This document shows positions 10,932 to 19,462 of a DNA stretch of 39,758 bases, piece by piece. This DNA is from an uncultured beta proteobacterium. GTDB taxonomy: Bacteria; Pseudomonadota; Gammaproteobacteria; Burkholderiales; Burkholderiaceae_C. The position numbers and the translations under genes were made by a program. The notes beneath the pieces are model-generated. The model saw nothing but the letters and a program-made list of their open reading frames with translations, was not told the origin of the DNA and made no database searches. The stretch lies in assembly GCA_903839085.1 (NCBI GenBank), contig CAIMBE010000253.1, forward strand, positions 1-39,758, in the 5' to 3' direction. Position 1 is the stretch's first letter; the number at the start of each line of letters is the position of its first letter.

Positions 10932-12424
10932 CGGCAATGCAAGGCAATATAGGCCTTGATGGCATCGACATCGGCCGTCATGCGAGCCACGCGCTTGGGT
11001 AGCGCCTCGATCCCCTGGAATTGCGCCGGGCGATCGGGCTCGCGTCCGAGCGCCTCGACAATGGTCGCGGCAAACTTGATCGGCAACGCGGTCTCCAGCA
11101 CGATCATCGGCACCCCCGGGCGCAGGTGCTCATACGCGACTTTCAGCGCGTCCGCGGTATGGGGGTCGATCAGCACGCCAAAACGTTCAAAGGTCGCGCG
11201 AATGGTGTTCAGGCGATCGGCATGGCTGCTCTTGCCGCTGATGAAACCATAGCGCGAAGCCGCCTGCCTGAAAGCCGGATCGGGGCTCAGATCAAAGCGC
11301 CCGGTCTGAGCCAGCGCGGTTCCAAACAGGTCCTTCAACCGCGCGCCGTCGCGCCCCAACAGATCTGACACAAAGCGCTCGAAGTTCGAGGCCTTCGAAA
11401 TATCCATCGAGGGGCTCGAGGTCTCGTGCGTGTCGGCGCTGCTGCGCACCCGGTAGACGCCCGTGCGGAAAAATTCGTCCAGCACATCGTTTTCGTTGGT
11501 CGCCAGCACCAGGGTCTCGATCGGCAAGCCCATCATGCGCGCAATATGGCCAGCGCAGACATTGCCGAAGTTGCCCGAGGGCACGGCAAAACTGACTTTC
11601 GGCAGGGTGGCAGCGCTCGGCGACGCCCCGGTGGCCGGGGCCGCGGGCGTGGCCTGAAAGTAGCCGGCGAAGTAGTACACCACCTGCGCCATCAGGCGCG
11701 CCCAGTTGATCGAATTGACCGTCCCGATCCGGTACCGGCGCTTGAACTCGAGGTCGTTGGAGACCGCCTTCACCATGTCCTGGCAGTCATCGAAAACACC
11801 CTCAACCGCGATGTTGTGAATATTGTCATCTTGCAGGCTGAACATTTGCGCCTGCTGGAACGGGCTCATGCGGCCGAACGGGCTGGTCATGAAAACGCGC
11901 ACGCCCTTCTTTCCGCGCATGGCGTACTCGGCGGCGCTGCCGGTGTCGCCGCTGGTGGCGCCCAGAATGTTGAGCTGCTCGCCGCGGCGCGCCAGTTCAT
12001 ACTCGAACAGGTTGCCCAGCAGCTGCATGGCCATGTCCTTGAAGGCCAGCGTCGGGCCGTTGGAGAGCGCCTCCAGATAGACCGGCGCCGCGCCTGGCGC
12101 TGCCCGGGAATCTTCCAGCCGGGTCAGGGGCACGATCTCGGGCGTGCCGAAAATGGCCTTCGTATAGGTTCTGTCGCAAATGGCTTTCAGGTCACCGGGT
12201 TCAATGTCGTCGATGTAGAGCGACAGAACCTCAAAGGCCAGCGCGGCATAGCCCTGCTCTTGATAAATAGTGCGCCAGCGCCCCAGCGTGGCCTCGTCAA
12301 GCTGCGGGTAATGCGCTGGCAGATAGAGCCCGCCGTCAGGCGCCAAGCCCTCCAGCAAGATCTCGCAAAACCGTTTGCCCGCGGTCAGGTCATCGGCGCG
12401 GGCGCGCGTGGAGCGGTACTTCAT
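10928..12424 (-). CDS. thrC: threonine synthase
   Basis: A 498-residue PLP enzyme that converts O-phosphohomoserine to threonine. The cofactor lysine is Lys129 in NGPTLAFKDMA; the phosphate-binding and structural motifs ILGATSGDTGSAAEYAMRG and VPSGNFGNVCAG follow. The length fits the longer proteobacterial form. The ATG at 12424 lies within the hom stop (TGATG), so I reject longer in-frame versions that would run back into hom. The stop overlaps the start of mobB. A Pro/Ala/Ser-rich insert near residue 290 (TPAAPATGASPSAA) is a lineage-type loop and does not disturb the motifs. Confidence 0.96.
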   Translation of the reverse strand: MKYRSTRARADDLTAGKRFCEILLEGLAPDGGLYLPAHYPQLDEATLGRWRTIYQEQGYAALAFEVLSLYIDDIEPGDLKAICDRTYTKAIFGTPEIVPLTRLEDSRAAPGAAPVYLEALSNGPTLAFKDMAMQLLGNLFEYELARRGEQLNILGATSGDTGSAAEYAMRGKKGVRVFMTSPFGRMSPFQQAQMFSLQDDNIHNIAVEGVFDDCQDMVKAVSNDLEFKRRYRIGTVNSINWARLMAQVVYYFAGYFQATPAAPATGASPSAATLPKVSFAVPSGNFGNVCAGHIARMMGLPIETLVLATNENDVLDEFFRTGVYRVRSSADTHETSSPSMDISKASNFERFVSDLLGRDGARLKDLFGTALAQTGRFDLSPDPAFRQAASRYGFISGKSSHADRLNTIRATFERFGVLIDPHTADALKVAYEHLRPGVPMIVLETALPIKFAATIVEALGREPDRPAQFQGIEALPKRVARMTADVDAIKAYIALHCR

Positions 12425-13770
12425 CAGGCCAGTTCTTCCTTGCGGATACGGACGATGGGGGCCAGCACCGTGTCCAGCGCCTGCATCTGCGCGAGGGCCG
12501 CATCCATCCGCACTTCGACGCAATCGTGCGTCAGAATGATGAGATCGGTCTGGTTTGCGCCCTCACCGGCGACCTCGTCGGCCTCGCGCTGCAGCACCGC
12601 ATCGATGCTGATGTCGAGCGCGGCCAGAATGCCGGTCACGCGGGCCAGCACGCCGGCCTCGTCGGCCACGCGCAATCGCAGGTAGTAGCTGGTCACCACC
12701 TCGCTCATGGGCAGCACCTTCAGATCGCTCATCGCATCGGGCTGGAAGGCCAGGTGCGGCACGCGATTGAGCGGATCCGCGGTGTGAAGGCGGGTGATGT
12801 CCACCAGATCGGCAATCACGGCGCTCGCGGTCGGCTCGGAACCGGCGCCCTTGCCGTAGTACAGGGTGGTGCCCACCGCATCACCCTGCACCATGACCGC
12901 GTTCATCGCGCCCTCGACATTGGCAATCAGCCGCCGCGTCGGCACCAGGCTCGGATGCACGCGCAGCTCGATGCCCGCCGCGCTGTTCTTCCTCGGATCG
13001 GCGTCGCGGCGCTTTGCGATACCCAGCAACTTGATGCGGTAGCCGAGTTGCTCGGCGTATTTGATGTCGGTGGCGGCAAGGCGGGTGATGCCCTCGACAT
13101 AGGCCTTGTCAAACTGCACCGGAATGCCGAAACCGATCGCCGACATGATGGTCGCCTTGTGCGCCGCATCAACGCCCTCGATGTCGAAAGTCGGATCCGC
13201 CTCGGCATACCCGAGCCGCTGCGCCTCCTTGAGCACCACCTCGAAATCGAGACCCTTGTCACGCATCTCGGACAGGATGAAATTGGTGGTGCCGTTGATG
13301 ATGCCGGCGATCCACTGGATCCGGTTCGCAGTCAGCCCTTCACGCAAGGCCTTGATGATCGGGATGCCGCCCGCCACGGCGGCTTCGAAAGCCACCATCA
13401 CGCCCTTGGCGGAGGCGGCGGCAAAGATCTCGGTTCCATGCACGGCCAGCAGGGCCTTGTTGGCCGTCACCACGTGCTTGCCCGCGGCAATCGCCTCCAT
13501 CACCAGGGTCCTGGCAATGCCGTAGCCGCCGATCAGTTCGATGACGATGTCGATCTGCGGGTTGGCGATCACCGCGCGCGCGTCGCTGACCACCGTGACC
13601 CCGGCGCCGACCAGTGCCTGCGCCCGCGCCGTGTCGAGATCGGCCACCATGGTGATCTCGATGCCGCGACCGGCGCGACGCTTGATTTCCTCCTGATTGC
13701 GACGCAGCACATTGAATGTGCCCGAGCCAACCACGCCGATGCCCAGGAGGCCTACTTGAATCGGTTTCAT
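12424..13770 (-). CDS. hom: homoserine dehydrogenase
   Basis: A 448-residue NAD(P)-dependent enzyme that reduces aspartate semialdehyde to homoserine, the branch point to threonine, methionine and isoleucine. The Rossmann motif GLLGIGVVGSGT is at 7-18. The central catalytic domain has GGIPIIKALREGL, GIINGTTNFIL and the DPTFDIEGVDAAHK segment with the catalytic lysine region. A C-terminal ACT domain (EAGVLARVTGILAALDIS, about 355-445) suggests feedback control by threonine. The ATG at 13770 has AGAAGAA before it and gives the normal N-terminus. It follows alaA by 22 bases and overlaps thrC. Confidence 0.96.
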   Translation of the reverse strand: MKPIQVGLLGIGVVGSGTFNVLRRNQEEIKRRAGRGIEITMVADLDTARAQALVGAGVTVVSDARAVIANPQIDIVIELIGGYGIARTLVMEAIAAGKHVVTANKALLAVHGTEIFAAASAKGVMVAFEAAVAGGIPIIKALREGLTANRIQWIAGIINGTTNFILSEMRDKGLDFEVVLKEAQRLGYAEADPTFDIEGVDAAHKATIMSAIGFGIPVQFDKAYVEGITRLAATDIKYAEQLGYRIKLLGIAKRRDADPRKNSAAGIELRVHPSLVPTRRLIANVEGAMNAVMVQGDAVGTTLYYGKGAGSEPTASAVIADLVDITRLHTADPLNRVPHLAFQPDAMSDLKVLPMSEVVTSYYLRLRVADEAGVLARVTGILAALDISIDAVLQREADEVAGEGANQTDLIILTHDCVEVRMDAALAQMQALDTVLAPIVRIRKEELA

Positions 13771-13792
13771 AAATTCTTCTGTTGTTGGTAAT

Positions 13793-15019
13793 TCAGTTGC
13801 TGTGCCGCTTGCGGTAACTCTCGAGGAACCGGGCAAGTCGGCCAATCGCCTCGCGCAGGTCGTCCTCGTGGGGCAGAAACACAATGCGAAAATGGTCCGG
13901 CGCCGGCCAGTTGAAACCGGTGCCCTGCACCAGCATCACGCGCGTTTCCTGCAGCAGCTCAAGAAAGAACTGCTGGTCATCGACAATCGGATACAGCGTC
14001 GGGTCGAGCCGCGGGAACATGTACAGCGCCGCCGTCGGCTTGACACAGGTGACCCCCGGAATGGCGCTGATCAGTTCATAGGCGAGGTCGCGCTGTCGCC
14101 GCAAGCGCCCGCCCTCGCCCACCAGGTCATTGATGCTCTGGTAGCCGCCCAGCGCCGTCTGGATCGCCCACTGACCCGGTACGTTGGCGCACAGGCGCAT
14201 GTTCGAGAGCATGTCCAGTCCCTCGATGTAATCGGTAGCCGACTTCTTGTCGCCCGACACCACCAGCCAGCCTGCGCGGTAACCGCAGGAGCGGTAGCTC
14301 TTGGACAGCGAATTGAACGTGAGCGTCAGCACGTCGTCCGACAGACTGGCGATGGCGGTGTGACGTGCCCCGTCGTAGAGCACCTTGTCATAAACCTCGT
14401 CGGCGAAAATGACCAGGCCGTGCTCGCGCGCAATCTGCACGATCGCCTTCAACAACAGATCCGGGTAGAGCGCTCCGGTCGGATTGTTCGGATTGATCAC
14501 GACGATGCCCTTGGTATGCGGCGTGATCTTGGCGCGCATATCGTCCAGGTCCGGCATCCAGCCCGTGGCTTCATCGCATCGATAGTGCACCGGCGTGCCG
14601 CCCGAGAGGCTGGCCGCAGCGGTCCACAGCGGGTAATCGGGCGATGGCAGCAGCAGTTCATCGCCGTTGTCCAGCAGCGCGTTGGTGGCCATCACGATCA
14701 GTTCGCTGGCGCCGTTGCCGAGGTAGATGTCTTCCAGCGTCACGCCCCGGATGCCCTGCTGCTGGGTGTAATGCATGACCGCCTTGCGCGCCGCAAAGAT
14801 GCCCTTGCTGTCCGAATAGCCCGCTGAACTCGGCAGGTTGCGGATCATGTCCTGCTGGATTTCCTCAGGCGCATCGAACCCGAACACGGCCAGATTACCG
14901 ATGTTGAGCTTGATGACCTTGTGCCCTTCCTCTTCCATCTGGCGCGCCGCGTCCATGATCGGGCCGCGAATGTCGTAGCAGACGTTGGCAAGTTTGCTTG
15001 ATTTTCGAATCGTCTTCAA
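13793..15019 (-). CDS. alaA: alanine transaminase AlaA-type aminotransferase (TTG start)
   Basis: A 408-residue class I PLP aminotransferase that makes alanine from pyruvate and glutamate. It can be followed side by side with Escherichia coli AlaA from memory: KSSKLANVCYDIRGP at the start, YSDSKGIFAARKA, GNGASELIV, PSPDYPLWTAA, INPNNPTGALY, the cofactor lysine in NSLSKSYR, and MRLCANVPGQWAIQTALGGYQS. There is no ATG or GTG in the right place; the best start is the TTG at 15019, preceded by the strong GGAGGGAA, which gives an N-terminus LKTIRKSSKL that aligns with MSPIEKSSKL of the family. It heads the hom-thrC run and diverges from the Mth938-type gene. Confidence 0.93.
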   Translation of the reverse strand: MKTIRKSSKLANVCYDIRGPIMDAARQMEEEGHKVIKLNIGNLAVFGFDAPEEIQQDMIRNLPSSAGYSDSKGIFAARKAVMHYTQQQGIRGVTLEDIYLGNGASELIVMATNALLDNGDELLLPSPDYPLWTAAASLSGGTPVHYRCDEATGWMPDLDDMRAKITPHTKGIVVINPNNPTGALYPDLLLKAIVQIAREHGLVIFADEVYDKVLYDGARHTAIASLSDDVLTLTFNSLSKSYRSCGYRAGWLVVSGDKKSATDYIEGLDMLSNMRLCANVPGQWAIQTALGGYQSINDLVGEGGRLRRQRDLAYELISAIPGVTCVKPTAALYMFPRLDPTLYPIVDDQQFFLELLQETRVMLVQGTGFNWPAPDHFRIVFLPHEDDLREAIGRLARFLESYRKRHSN

Positions 15020-15129
15020 ATTCCCTCCAGACCTGGATGACAGCAGGCGAAACCTATAATTTGACCACATTTCCGACCCCGGGGACTCCCGCCACGCGCG
15101 CTGGCGCACCGCTCTTGAGCATTTTGAAC

Positions 15130-15504
15130 ATGAAGATCCAACCCGACAGCATCAGTGTGCAATCCATCAGCGGCTACGGCCCCGGCTGGATCGGCATCGG
15201 CGGCGAAAAAGTGACCCTCAGCGTGGTCCTCGGCTCGCGCGGGGAGCGCTTCAACTGGAATTGCCGACGCTTTGAAGACCTTGGTCCTGCGCATTTCGCG
15301 CAACTGGCCGCCTTGAACGCCGAACTGGTTGTTTTTGGCAGCGGCGAGCGCATCCGCTTTCCGCCGCCGGACTGGATCAGGCCGCTGATCGAGAAGCAGA
15401 CCGGCGTTGAGACCATGGACACGCAGGCCGCCTGTCGAACCTACAACATCCTGGCGAGCGAGGGACGCAGCGTCGTGGCGGCGCTGCTTCTCGAGACCAC
15501 GTAG
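15130..15504 (+). CDS. Mth938-like domain (DUF498/COG3737) protein
   Basis: A 124-residue single-domain protein of the Mth938 family, whose human relative NDUFAF3 assists complex I assembly; the bacterial role is not established. Recognisable elements are SGYGPGWIGIGGEKV near residue 15, the central LVVFGSGERIRFP, and the C-terminal MDTQAACRTYNILASEGRSVVAALLLE. The ATG at 15130 starts at the family N-terminus; the frame is open further upstream but that part overlaps the start of alaA on the other strand. It is followed after 146 bases by bcp, an order I recall from other Burkholderiales. Confidence 0.88.
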   Translation: MKIQPDSISVQSISGYGPGWIGIGGEKVTLSVVLGSRGERFNWNCRRFEDLGPAHFAQLAALNAELVVFGSGERIRFPPPDWIRPLIEKQTGVETMDTQAACRTYNILASEGRSVVAALLLETT

Positions 15505-15650
15505 GGATAACACCGTGCGTCGGGGCAAGGCTCGGTCAGCGTTTTCAGGGTAAAATCAACGCTTGAAGTCGCAGGCTCGGCAACGCTGCCGCAGGATTGG
15601 GCCGGCGACCGGAGAGAACGACGCATCCTGTCACACGAGATTTAAGAACC

Positions 15651-16136
15651 ATGGCAATCGTTGTCAACAAACCCATCCCAGAATTTGAATCGAATGCCAC
15701 CAATGGCATCAAAGTGTCCAACACCTCCCACCTCGGAAAAATTGTCATCCTGTACTTCTACCCCAAGGACAACACCCCTGGTTGCACCACAGAGGCGATG
15801 CAGTTCCGAGACAAGTACCGTGATTTTGTGAAGGCCGGCGCCACGGTGTTTGGGGTATCGCGCGACAACATGAAATCTCACGATGAGTTCAAGGGCAAGC
15901 TCGAACTTCCCTTTGAACTGATCGCCGACACCGAAGAGAAGATGTGCCATATGTTCGGCGTCGTCAAGAACAAGATCATGTACGGCAAGAAGGTCAAGGG
16001 CATTGAACGCAGTACCTTCCTGATCGGCGCCGATGGCATCCTGAAGGAGGAGTGGCGCGGCCTCAAGGTGCCGGGACATGTCGACGATGTTCTCAAAGCG
16101 GTCAAGGACCTGAAAAAGACCCCGGCACTCGTCTGA
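15651..16136 (+). CDS. bcp: thioredoxin-dependent peroxiredoxin, Bcp/PrxQ family
   Basis: A 161-residue cytoplasmic peroxidase that reduces hydrogen and organic peroxides with electrons from thioredoxin. The peroxidatic cysteine is Cys45 in DNTPGCTTEA. The resolving cysteine that many PrxQ proteins carry five residues later is replaced by Met50 (CTTEAM). The only other cysteine is Cys99 in EEKMCHMFGV, a position used as resolving cysteine in another PrxQ subgroup. The rest of the fold (YFYPKD, GIERSTFLI) is normal. The ATG at 15651 is chosen because the protein then begins at the usual strand; there is no strong ribosome binding site. The next gene, PIN-PhoH, begins 9 bases after the stop, so they are likely cotranscribed. 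Confidence 0.93.
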   Translation: MAIVVNKPIPEFESNATNGIKVSNTSHLGKIVILYFYPKDNTPGCTTEAMQFRDKYRDFVKAGATVFGVSRDNMKSHDEFKGKLELPFELIADTEEKMCHMFGVVKNKIMYGKKVKGIERSTFLIGADGILKEEWRGLKVPGHVDDVLKAVKDLKKTPALV

Positions 16137-16145
16137 CGCTGACGA

Positions 16146-17849
16146 ATGCCTTTACCTACTGCACCCGCCAAGCGCGCCGCGTTGCTGTCGGAGCGGGATT
16201 ACGACAGACCAGCCCGGCAGCACGCGCCGCTGCGCAAAGCCGAGTCGCCGACTGAGACGCCTGGCGCGCCCGAGAAATCCGCGCTGCCATCGGCTGCCAC
16301 CCTCACCGACCCTTTATTGACTGCAACAACCGACCTACCGACGCCACCGAGCGCTCCGGTGAGCCGCGCCCGCAGTCGCAGCCCGCAGGCGGCGCAACCG
16401 GACAGCCTGGCAGAACCCCGAATCGCGCCCCAGAGCAAGCCGAAGAAGGCACTGCACAGCGGTCCGAGCAAGCTCTTTGTGCTCGATACCAACGTGCTGC
16501 TTCACGATCCGATGTGCCTGTTCCGCTTCGAGGAACATGACATCTTCCTGCCAATGATCGTGCTTGAAGAACTCGACGCCCACAAAAAGGGCATGACCGA
16601 AGTTGCCCGCAATGCGCGCCAGACCAGTCGCACGCTCGATGCCTTGGCCGGTCATCAAGGCTCCGACATCACCGCCGGGCTTGCGCTCAACAGCACCGGT
16701 CACCGCGAAGCAGGCGGCAAGCTGTACTTTCAGACCCAACTTCTGAACTACACCCTGCCGACCAGCCTGCCCCAGGGCAAGGCCGACAACCAGATTCTCG
16801 GTGTCGTCGATGCCCTGCGCACGCAGCACGCGCCGCGCGACGTGGTTCTGGTGTCCAAGGACATCAATATGCGGGTCAAGTCGCGCGCGCTGGGCCTGGC
16901 CACGGATGATTATCAAAACGACAAGACGCTGGAGGACGGCGATCTCCTGTACGCCGGCTCGATCGCCTTGCCGGTGAACTTCTGGACCACGCACGGCAAG
17001 ACGGTTGAAAGCTGGCAGCAGGGCGTTCATACCTTCTACCGCGTCACCGGTCCGATCGTTCCGAGCCTGCTCATCAACCAGTTCGTGTACTTCGAGTCCC
17101 CCGGCGAGCCCAGCCTGTACGCCCGCGTCACGGAAATTCGTGGTAAGACGGCGGTCTTCAAGACGCTCAAGGATTACACCCACCTGAAGAATTCGGTCTG
17201 GGGTGTCACGACGCGCAATCGGGAACAGAACTTCGCGATGAACCTCCTGATGGACCCGGAGATCGATTTCGTAACGCTGACCGGCACAGCGGGCACCGGA
17301 AAGACCCTGATGGCATTGGCCTCCGGACTGACCCAGGTTCTGGACGACCGACGCTACACCGAGATCATCGTGACCCGCGCCACCGTCAGCGTGGGCGAGG
17401 ATATCGGCTTTCTGCCCGGAACCGAGGAAGAAAAAATGGGCCCCTGGATGGGCGCGCTCGATGACAACCTCGAAGTGCTGGGCAAGACCGACACCAGCGC
17501 CGGCGAATGGGGACGCGCGGCCACCTCCGAACTGATCCGCAGCCGCATCAAGATCAAGAGCATGAACTTCATGCGCGGGCGCACGTTCCTGAACAAGTAC
17601 GTCATCATCGACGAGGCCCAGAATCTGACGCCCAAGCAGATGAAGACCCTGATCACGCGCGCCGGCCCGGGCACCAAGATCATTTGCATGGGAAACCTGG
17701 CCCAGATCGACACCCCCTACCTGACCGAGGGATCGTCCGGCCTGACCTTCGCGGTCGACAAATTCAAGGGCTGGCAGCATGGCGGCCACATCACCCTGGC
17801 GCGCGGCGAGCGCTCACGGCTGGCGGATTTTGCCAGCGAAGTCCTGTAA
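16146..17849 (+). CDS. PIN domain-PhoH ATPase fusion protein (PhoH2/YlaK type)
   Basis: A 567-residue protein that joins a PIN-type RNase domain to a PhoH P-loop ATPase, an arrangement known as PhoH2 and thought to act as an RNA helicase-nuclease. Residues 1-105 are rich in Pro, Ala and Ser and probably disordered. The PIN domain begins at FVLDTNVLLHD (111-121), with the acidic residues LEELD following near 140-143. An intermediate OB-like region leads to the ATPase with Walker A TGTAGTGKT near 379-387 and Walker B VIIDEAQN near 486-493, then TRAGPGTKIICMGNLAQID. Such fusions are common in bacteria. It lies 9 bases after bcp and converges on dnaB with only 23 bases between the stops. Confidence 0.93.
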   Translation: MPLPTAPAKRAALLSERDYDRPARQHAPLRKAESPTETPGAPEKSALPSAATLTDPLLTATTDLPTPPSAPVSRARSRSPQAAQPDSLAEPRIAPQSKPKKALHSGPSKLFVLDTNVLLHDPMCLFRFEEHDIFLPMIVLEELDAHKKGMTEVARNARQTSRTLDALAGHQGSDITAGLALNSTGHREAGGKLYFQTQLLNYTLPTSLPQGKADNQILGVVDALRTQHAPRDVVLVSKDINMRVKSRALGLATDDYQNDKTLEDGDLLYAGSIALPVNFWTTHGKTVESWQQGVHTFYRVTGPIVPSLLINQFVYFESPGEPSLYARVTEIRGKTAVFKTLKDYTHLKNSVWGVTTRNREQNFAMNLLMDPEIDFVTLTGTAGTGKTLMALASGLTQVLDDRRYTEIIVTRATVSVGEDIGFLPGTEEEKMGPWMGALDDNLEVLGKTDTSAGEWGRAATSELIRSRIKIKSMNFMRGRTFLNKYVIIDEAQNLTPKQMKTLITRAGPGTKIICMGNLAQIDTPYLTEGSSGLTFAVDKFKGWQHGGHITLARGERSRLADFASEVL

Positions 17850-17872
17850 ATCGTCCGCGGGCGTGAAGCGCC

Positions 17873-19279
17873 TCAAAAATCCCCGCCGCCGCCCTGGGCC
17901 AGCGATTCAAACTTGGTGATCGGTTTCAGGAAGGCGAGCTTGACCATGCCGGTCGGTCCGTTGCGCTGCTTCGCGATCAGGATCTCGGCCACCCCCGGCT
18001 CCTTGCAGGCGTCCTTGGTGTAGTACTCATCACGGTAGATGAACATGATGATGTCGGCGTCCTGCTCGATCGCACCGGACTCGCGCAGATCGCTCATCAT
18101 GGGACGCTTGTCGGGCCGTGTCTCCACGCTGCGGTTCAGCTGGGACAGCGCCAGCACCGGGCACTGCAGCTCCTTGGCAAGCATCTTCAGGCCGCGCGAG
18201 ATTTCGCCCAGTTCGGTGGCCCGGTTCTCGCCCTCCCCGGAGGACCCGCTCATGAGCTGCAGGTAGTCGACCACGATCAAGCCCAGCTTGCCGCACTGGC
18301 GTGACAAGCGTCTGGCATTGGCGCGCAATTCGCTCGAAGTCAGCCCGGCGGTTTCATCAATGTGCAGGGAGATCGTGCGCAATTTTTCAATCGCTTCGGT
18401 CAGGCGCGGCCATTCTTCGTCAGTCAGTTTGCCGGTGCGCAGGTGGCTCTGATCGATACGCCCGATCGAACCGACAACACGAACGGCGAGTTGGGAGGCG
18501 CCCATTTCCATCGAGAACACAGCGACCGGCAAACCTTCGTTCAAGGCCACATGCTCGGCGATATTGATGGCCAGCGCGGTCTTGCCCATAGAGGGGCGTG
18601 CCGCCAGCACGATCAGGTCGCCAGCCTGGAAGCCGGCCGTCAGGCGATCCAGGTCGTAAAAGCCGGTCGGCACCCCGGTCACGTCATTCGGGTTGTCGGC
18701 CATCTCCTGGACCCGGTCCAGCAGCGCAACCACCAGCGTATCCATCGACTGAAAACCCTGCTTGGTTCGGGCGCCCTCCTCGCCGATATTGAAGATCTTC
18801 TGCTCGGCCTCGTCCAGAATGGCGGCCACCGGCCGCCCCTTCGGGTTGAAGGCATTGGTAGCGATCTCGTCGCTCGCGCTAACCAGTTTTCGCAGAATCG
18901 CGCGCTCGCGCACGATCTCGGCATAGCGCCGGATATTGCCGGCGCTGGGCACATACTGGGCCAGCGCATTGAGATAAGCCAGACCGCCAATCTCCTCGGC
19001 CTTTCCCTGGCCGAGCAACTGCTCGAATACCGTGATGACATCGGCCGGACGGGAAAGATTGATGAGGGCCCCGATCGCAACGAACACCATGCGGTGCTCG
19101 AAGCGGTAGAAATCGCTGCCCTGAATCAGGTCACTGACCCGGTCCCAGGCCGCGTTGTCCAGCAGCAGACCACCCAGGACACTGGACTCAGCCTCGATCG
19201 AGTGCGGCGGAATGCGCAACTGCGCTACTTGCCGGTCTTGTCCGTAGTCATCAGCGAGGGCAGAAAGTACAGCAGACAT
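17873..19279 (-). CDS. dnaB: replicative DNA helicase DnaB
   Basis: The 468-residue hexameric helicase of the replication fork. The N-terminal primase-interacting domain starts near residue 20 (RIPPHSIEAESSVLGGLL). The RecA-like domain has Walker A ARPSMGKT at 227-234, Walker B LGLIVVDYLQLMS, the RGLKMLAKEL helix and the arginine-finger region RSGAIEQDADIIMFIYRDEYY with the variant LRESGAIEQ. The protein ends in GGGGDF. AGGAAC lies before the ATG. It is downstream of the rpsF-rplI group, as in many proteobacteria, but a terminator separates them, so it needs its own promoter in 19280-19407, where two DnaA-box-like sites are also found. Confidence 0.97.
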   Translation of the reverse strand: MSAVLSALADDYGQDRQVAQLRIPPHSIEAESSVLGGLLLDNAAWDRVSDLIQGSDFYRFEHRMVFVAIGALINLSRPADVITVFEQLLGQGKAEEIGGLAYLNALAQYVPSAGNIRRYAEIVRERAILRKLVSASDEIATNAFNPKGRPVAAILDEAEQKIFNIGEEGARTKQGFQSMDTLVVALLDRVQEMADNPNDVTGVPTGFYDLDRLTAGFQAGDLIVLAARPSMGKTALAINIAEHVALNEGLPVAVFSMEMGASQLAVRVVGSIGRIDQSHLRTGKLTDEEWPRLTEAIEKLRTISLHIDETAGLTSSELRANARRLSRQCGKLGLIVVDYLQLMSGSSGEGENRATELGEISRGLKMLAKELQCPVLALSQLNRSVETRPDKRPMMSDLRESGAIEQDADIIMFIYRDEYYTKDACKEPGVAEILIAKQRNGPTGMVKLAFLKPITKFESLAQGGGGDF

Positions 19280-19360
19280 GAGGGGGTTCCTTTGAGCCTT
19301 TCATGTTACGCCAGCGTACCTCCGGCGTCGAGTGAAATGCTGGGCAAAAATGGCTTAAAA

Positions 19361-19382
19361 ACTGTGCATAAACTGTGCAAAG
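19361..19382 (-). promoter_or_regulatory. two DnaA-box-like sites 11 bp apart upstream of dnaB
   Basis: The plus strand reads ACTGTGCATAA and then ACTGTGCAAAG directly next to each other, an 11-base tandem repeat. On the minus strand these contain TTATGCACA, which fits the DnaA-box consensus TTWTNCACA fully, and CTTTGCACA, which has one mismatch. The 11-base period puts both on the same face of the helix. They lie about 85-100 bases before the dnaB start. Binding is inferred from motif only. Confidence 0.45.
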
Positions 19383-19407
19383 CAGTTGGACAGGCAAGGC
19401 GGCGTCG

Positions 19408-19444
19408 AAAAAAAGCCGCCGGGGTCTTTCAACCCTGGCGGCTT
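19408..19444 (-). terminator. intrinsic terminator after rplI
   Basis: On the minus strand AAGCCGCC-AGGG pairs with CCCC-GGCGGCTT around a short loop and is followed by seven T. It starts 18 bases after the rplI stop and would end the ribosomal-protein transcript before dnaB. Confidence 0.9.
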
Positions 19445-19462
19445 GCTGGCGTTGCGCCGTAT

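Noticed and set aside
16335-17789. A 484-codon minus frame opposite the PIN-PhoH gene
   Set aside because: No motif or ribosome binding site; complement of a well-recognised gene.
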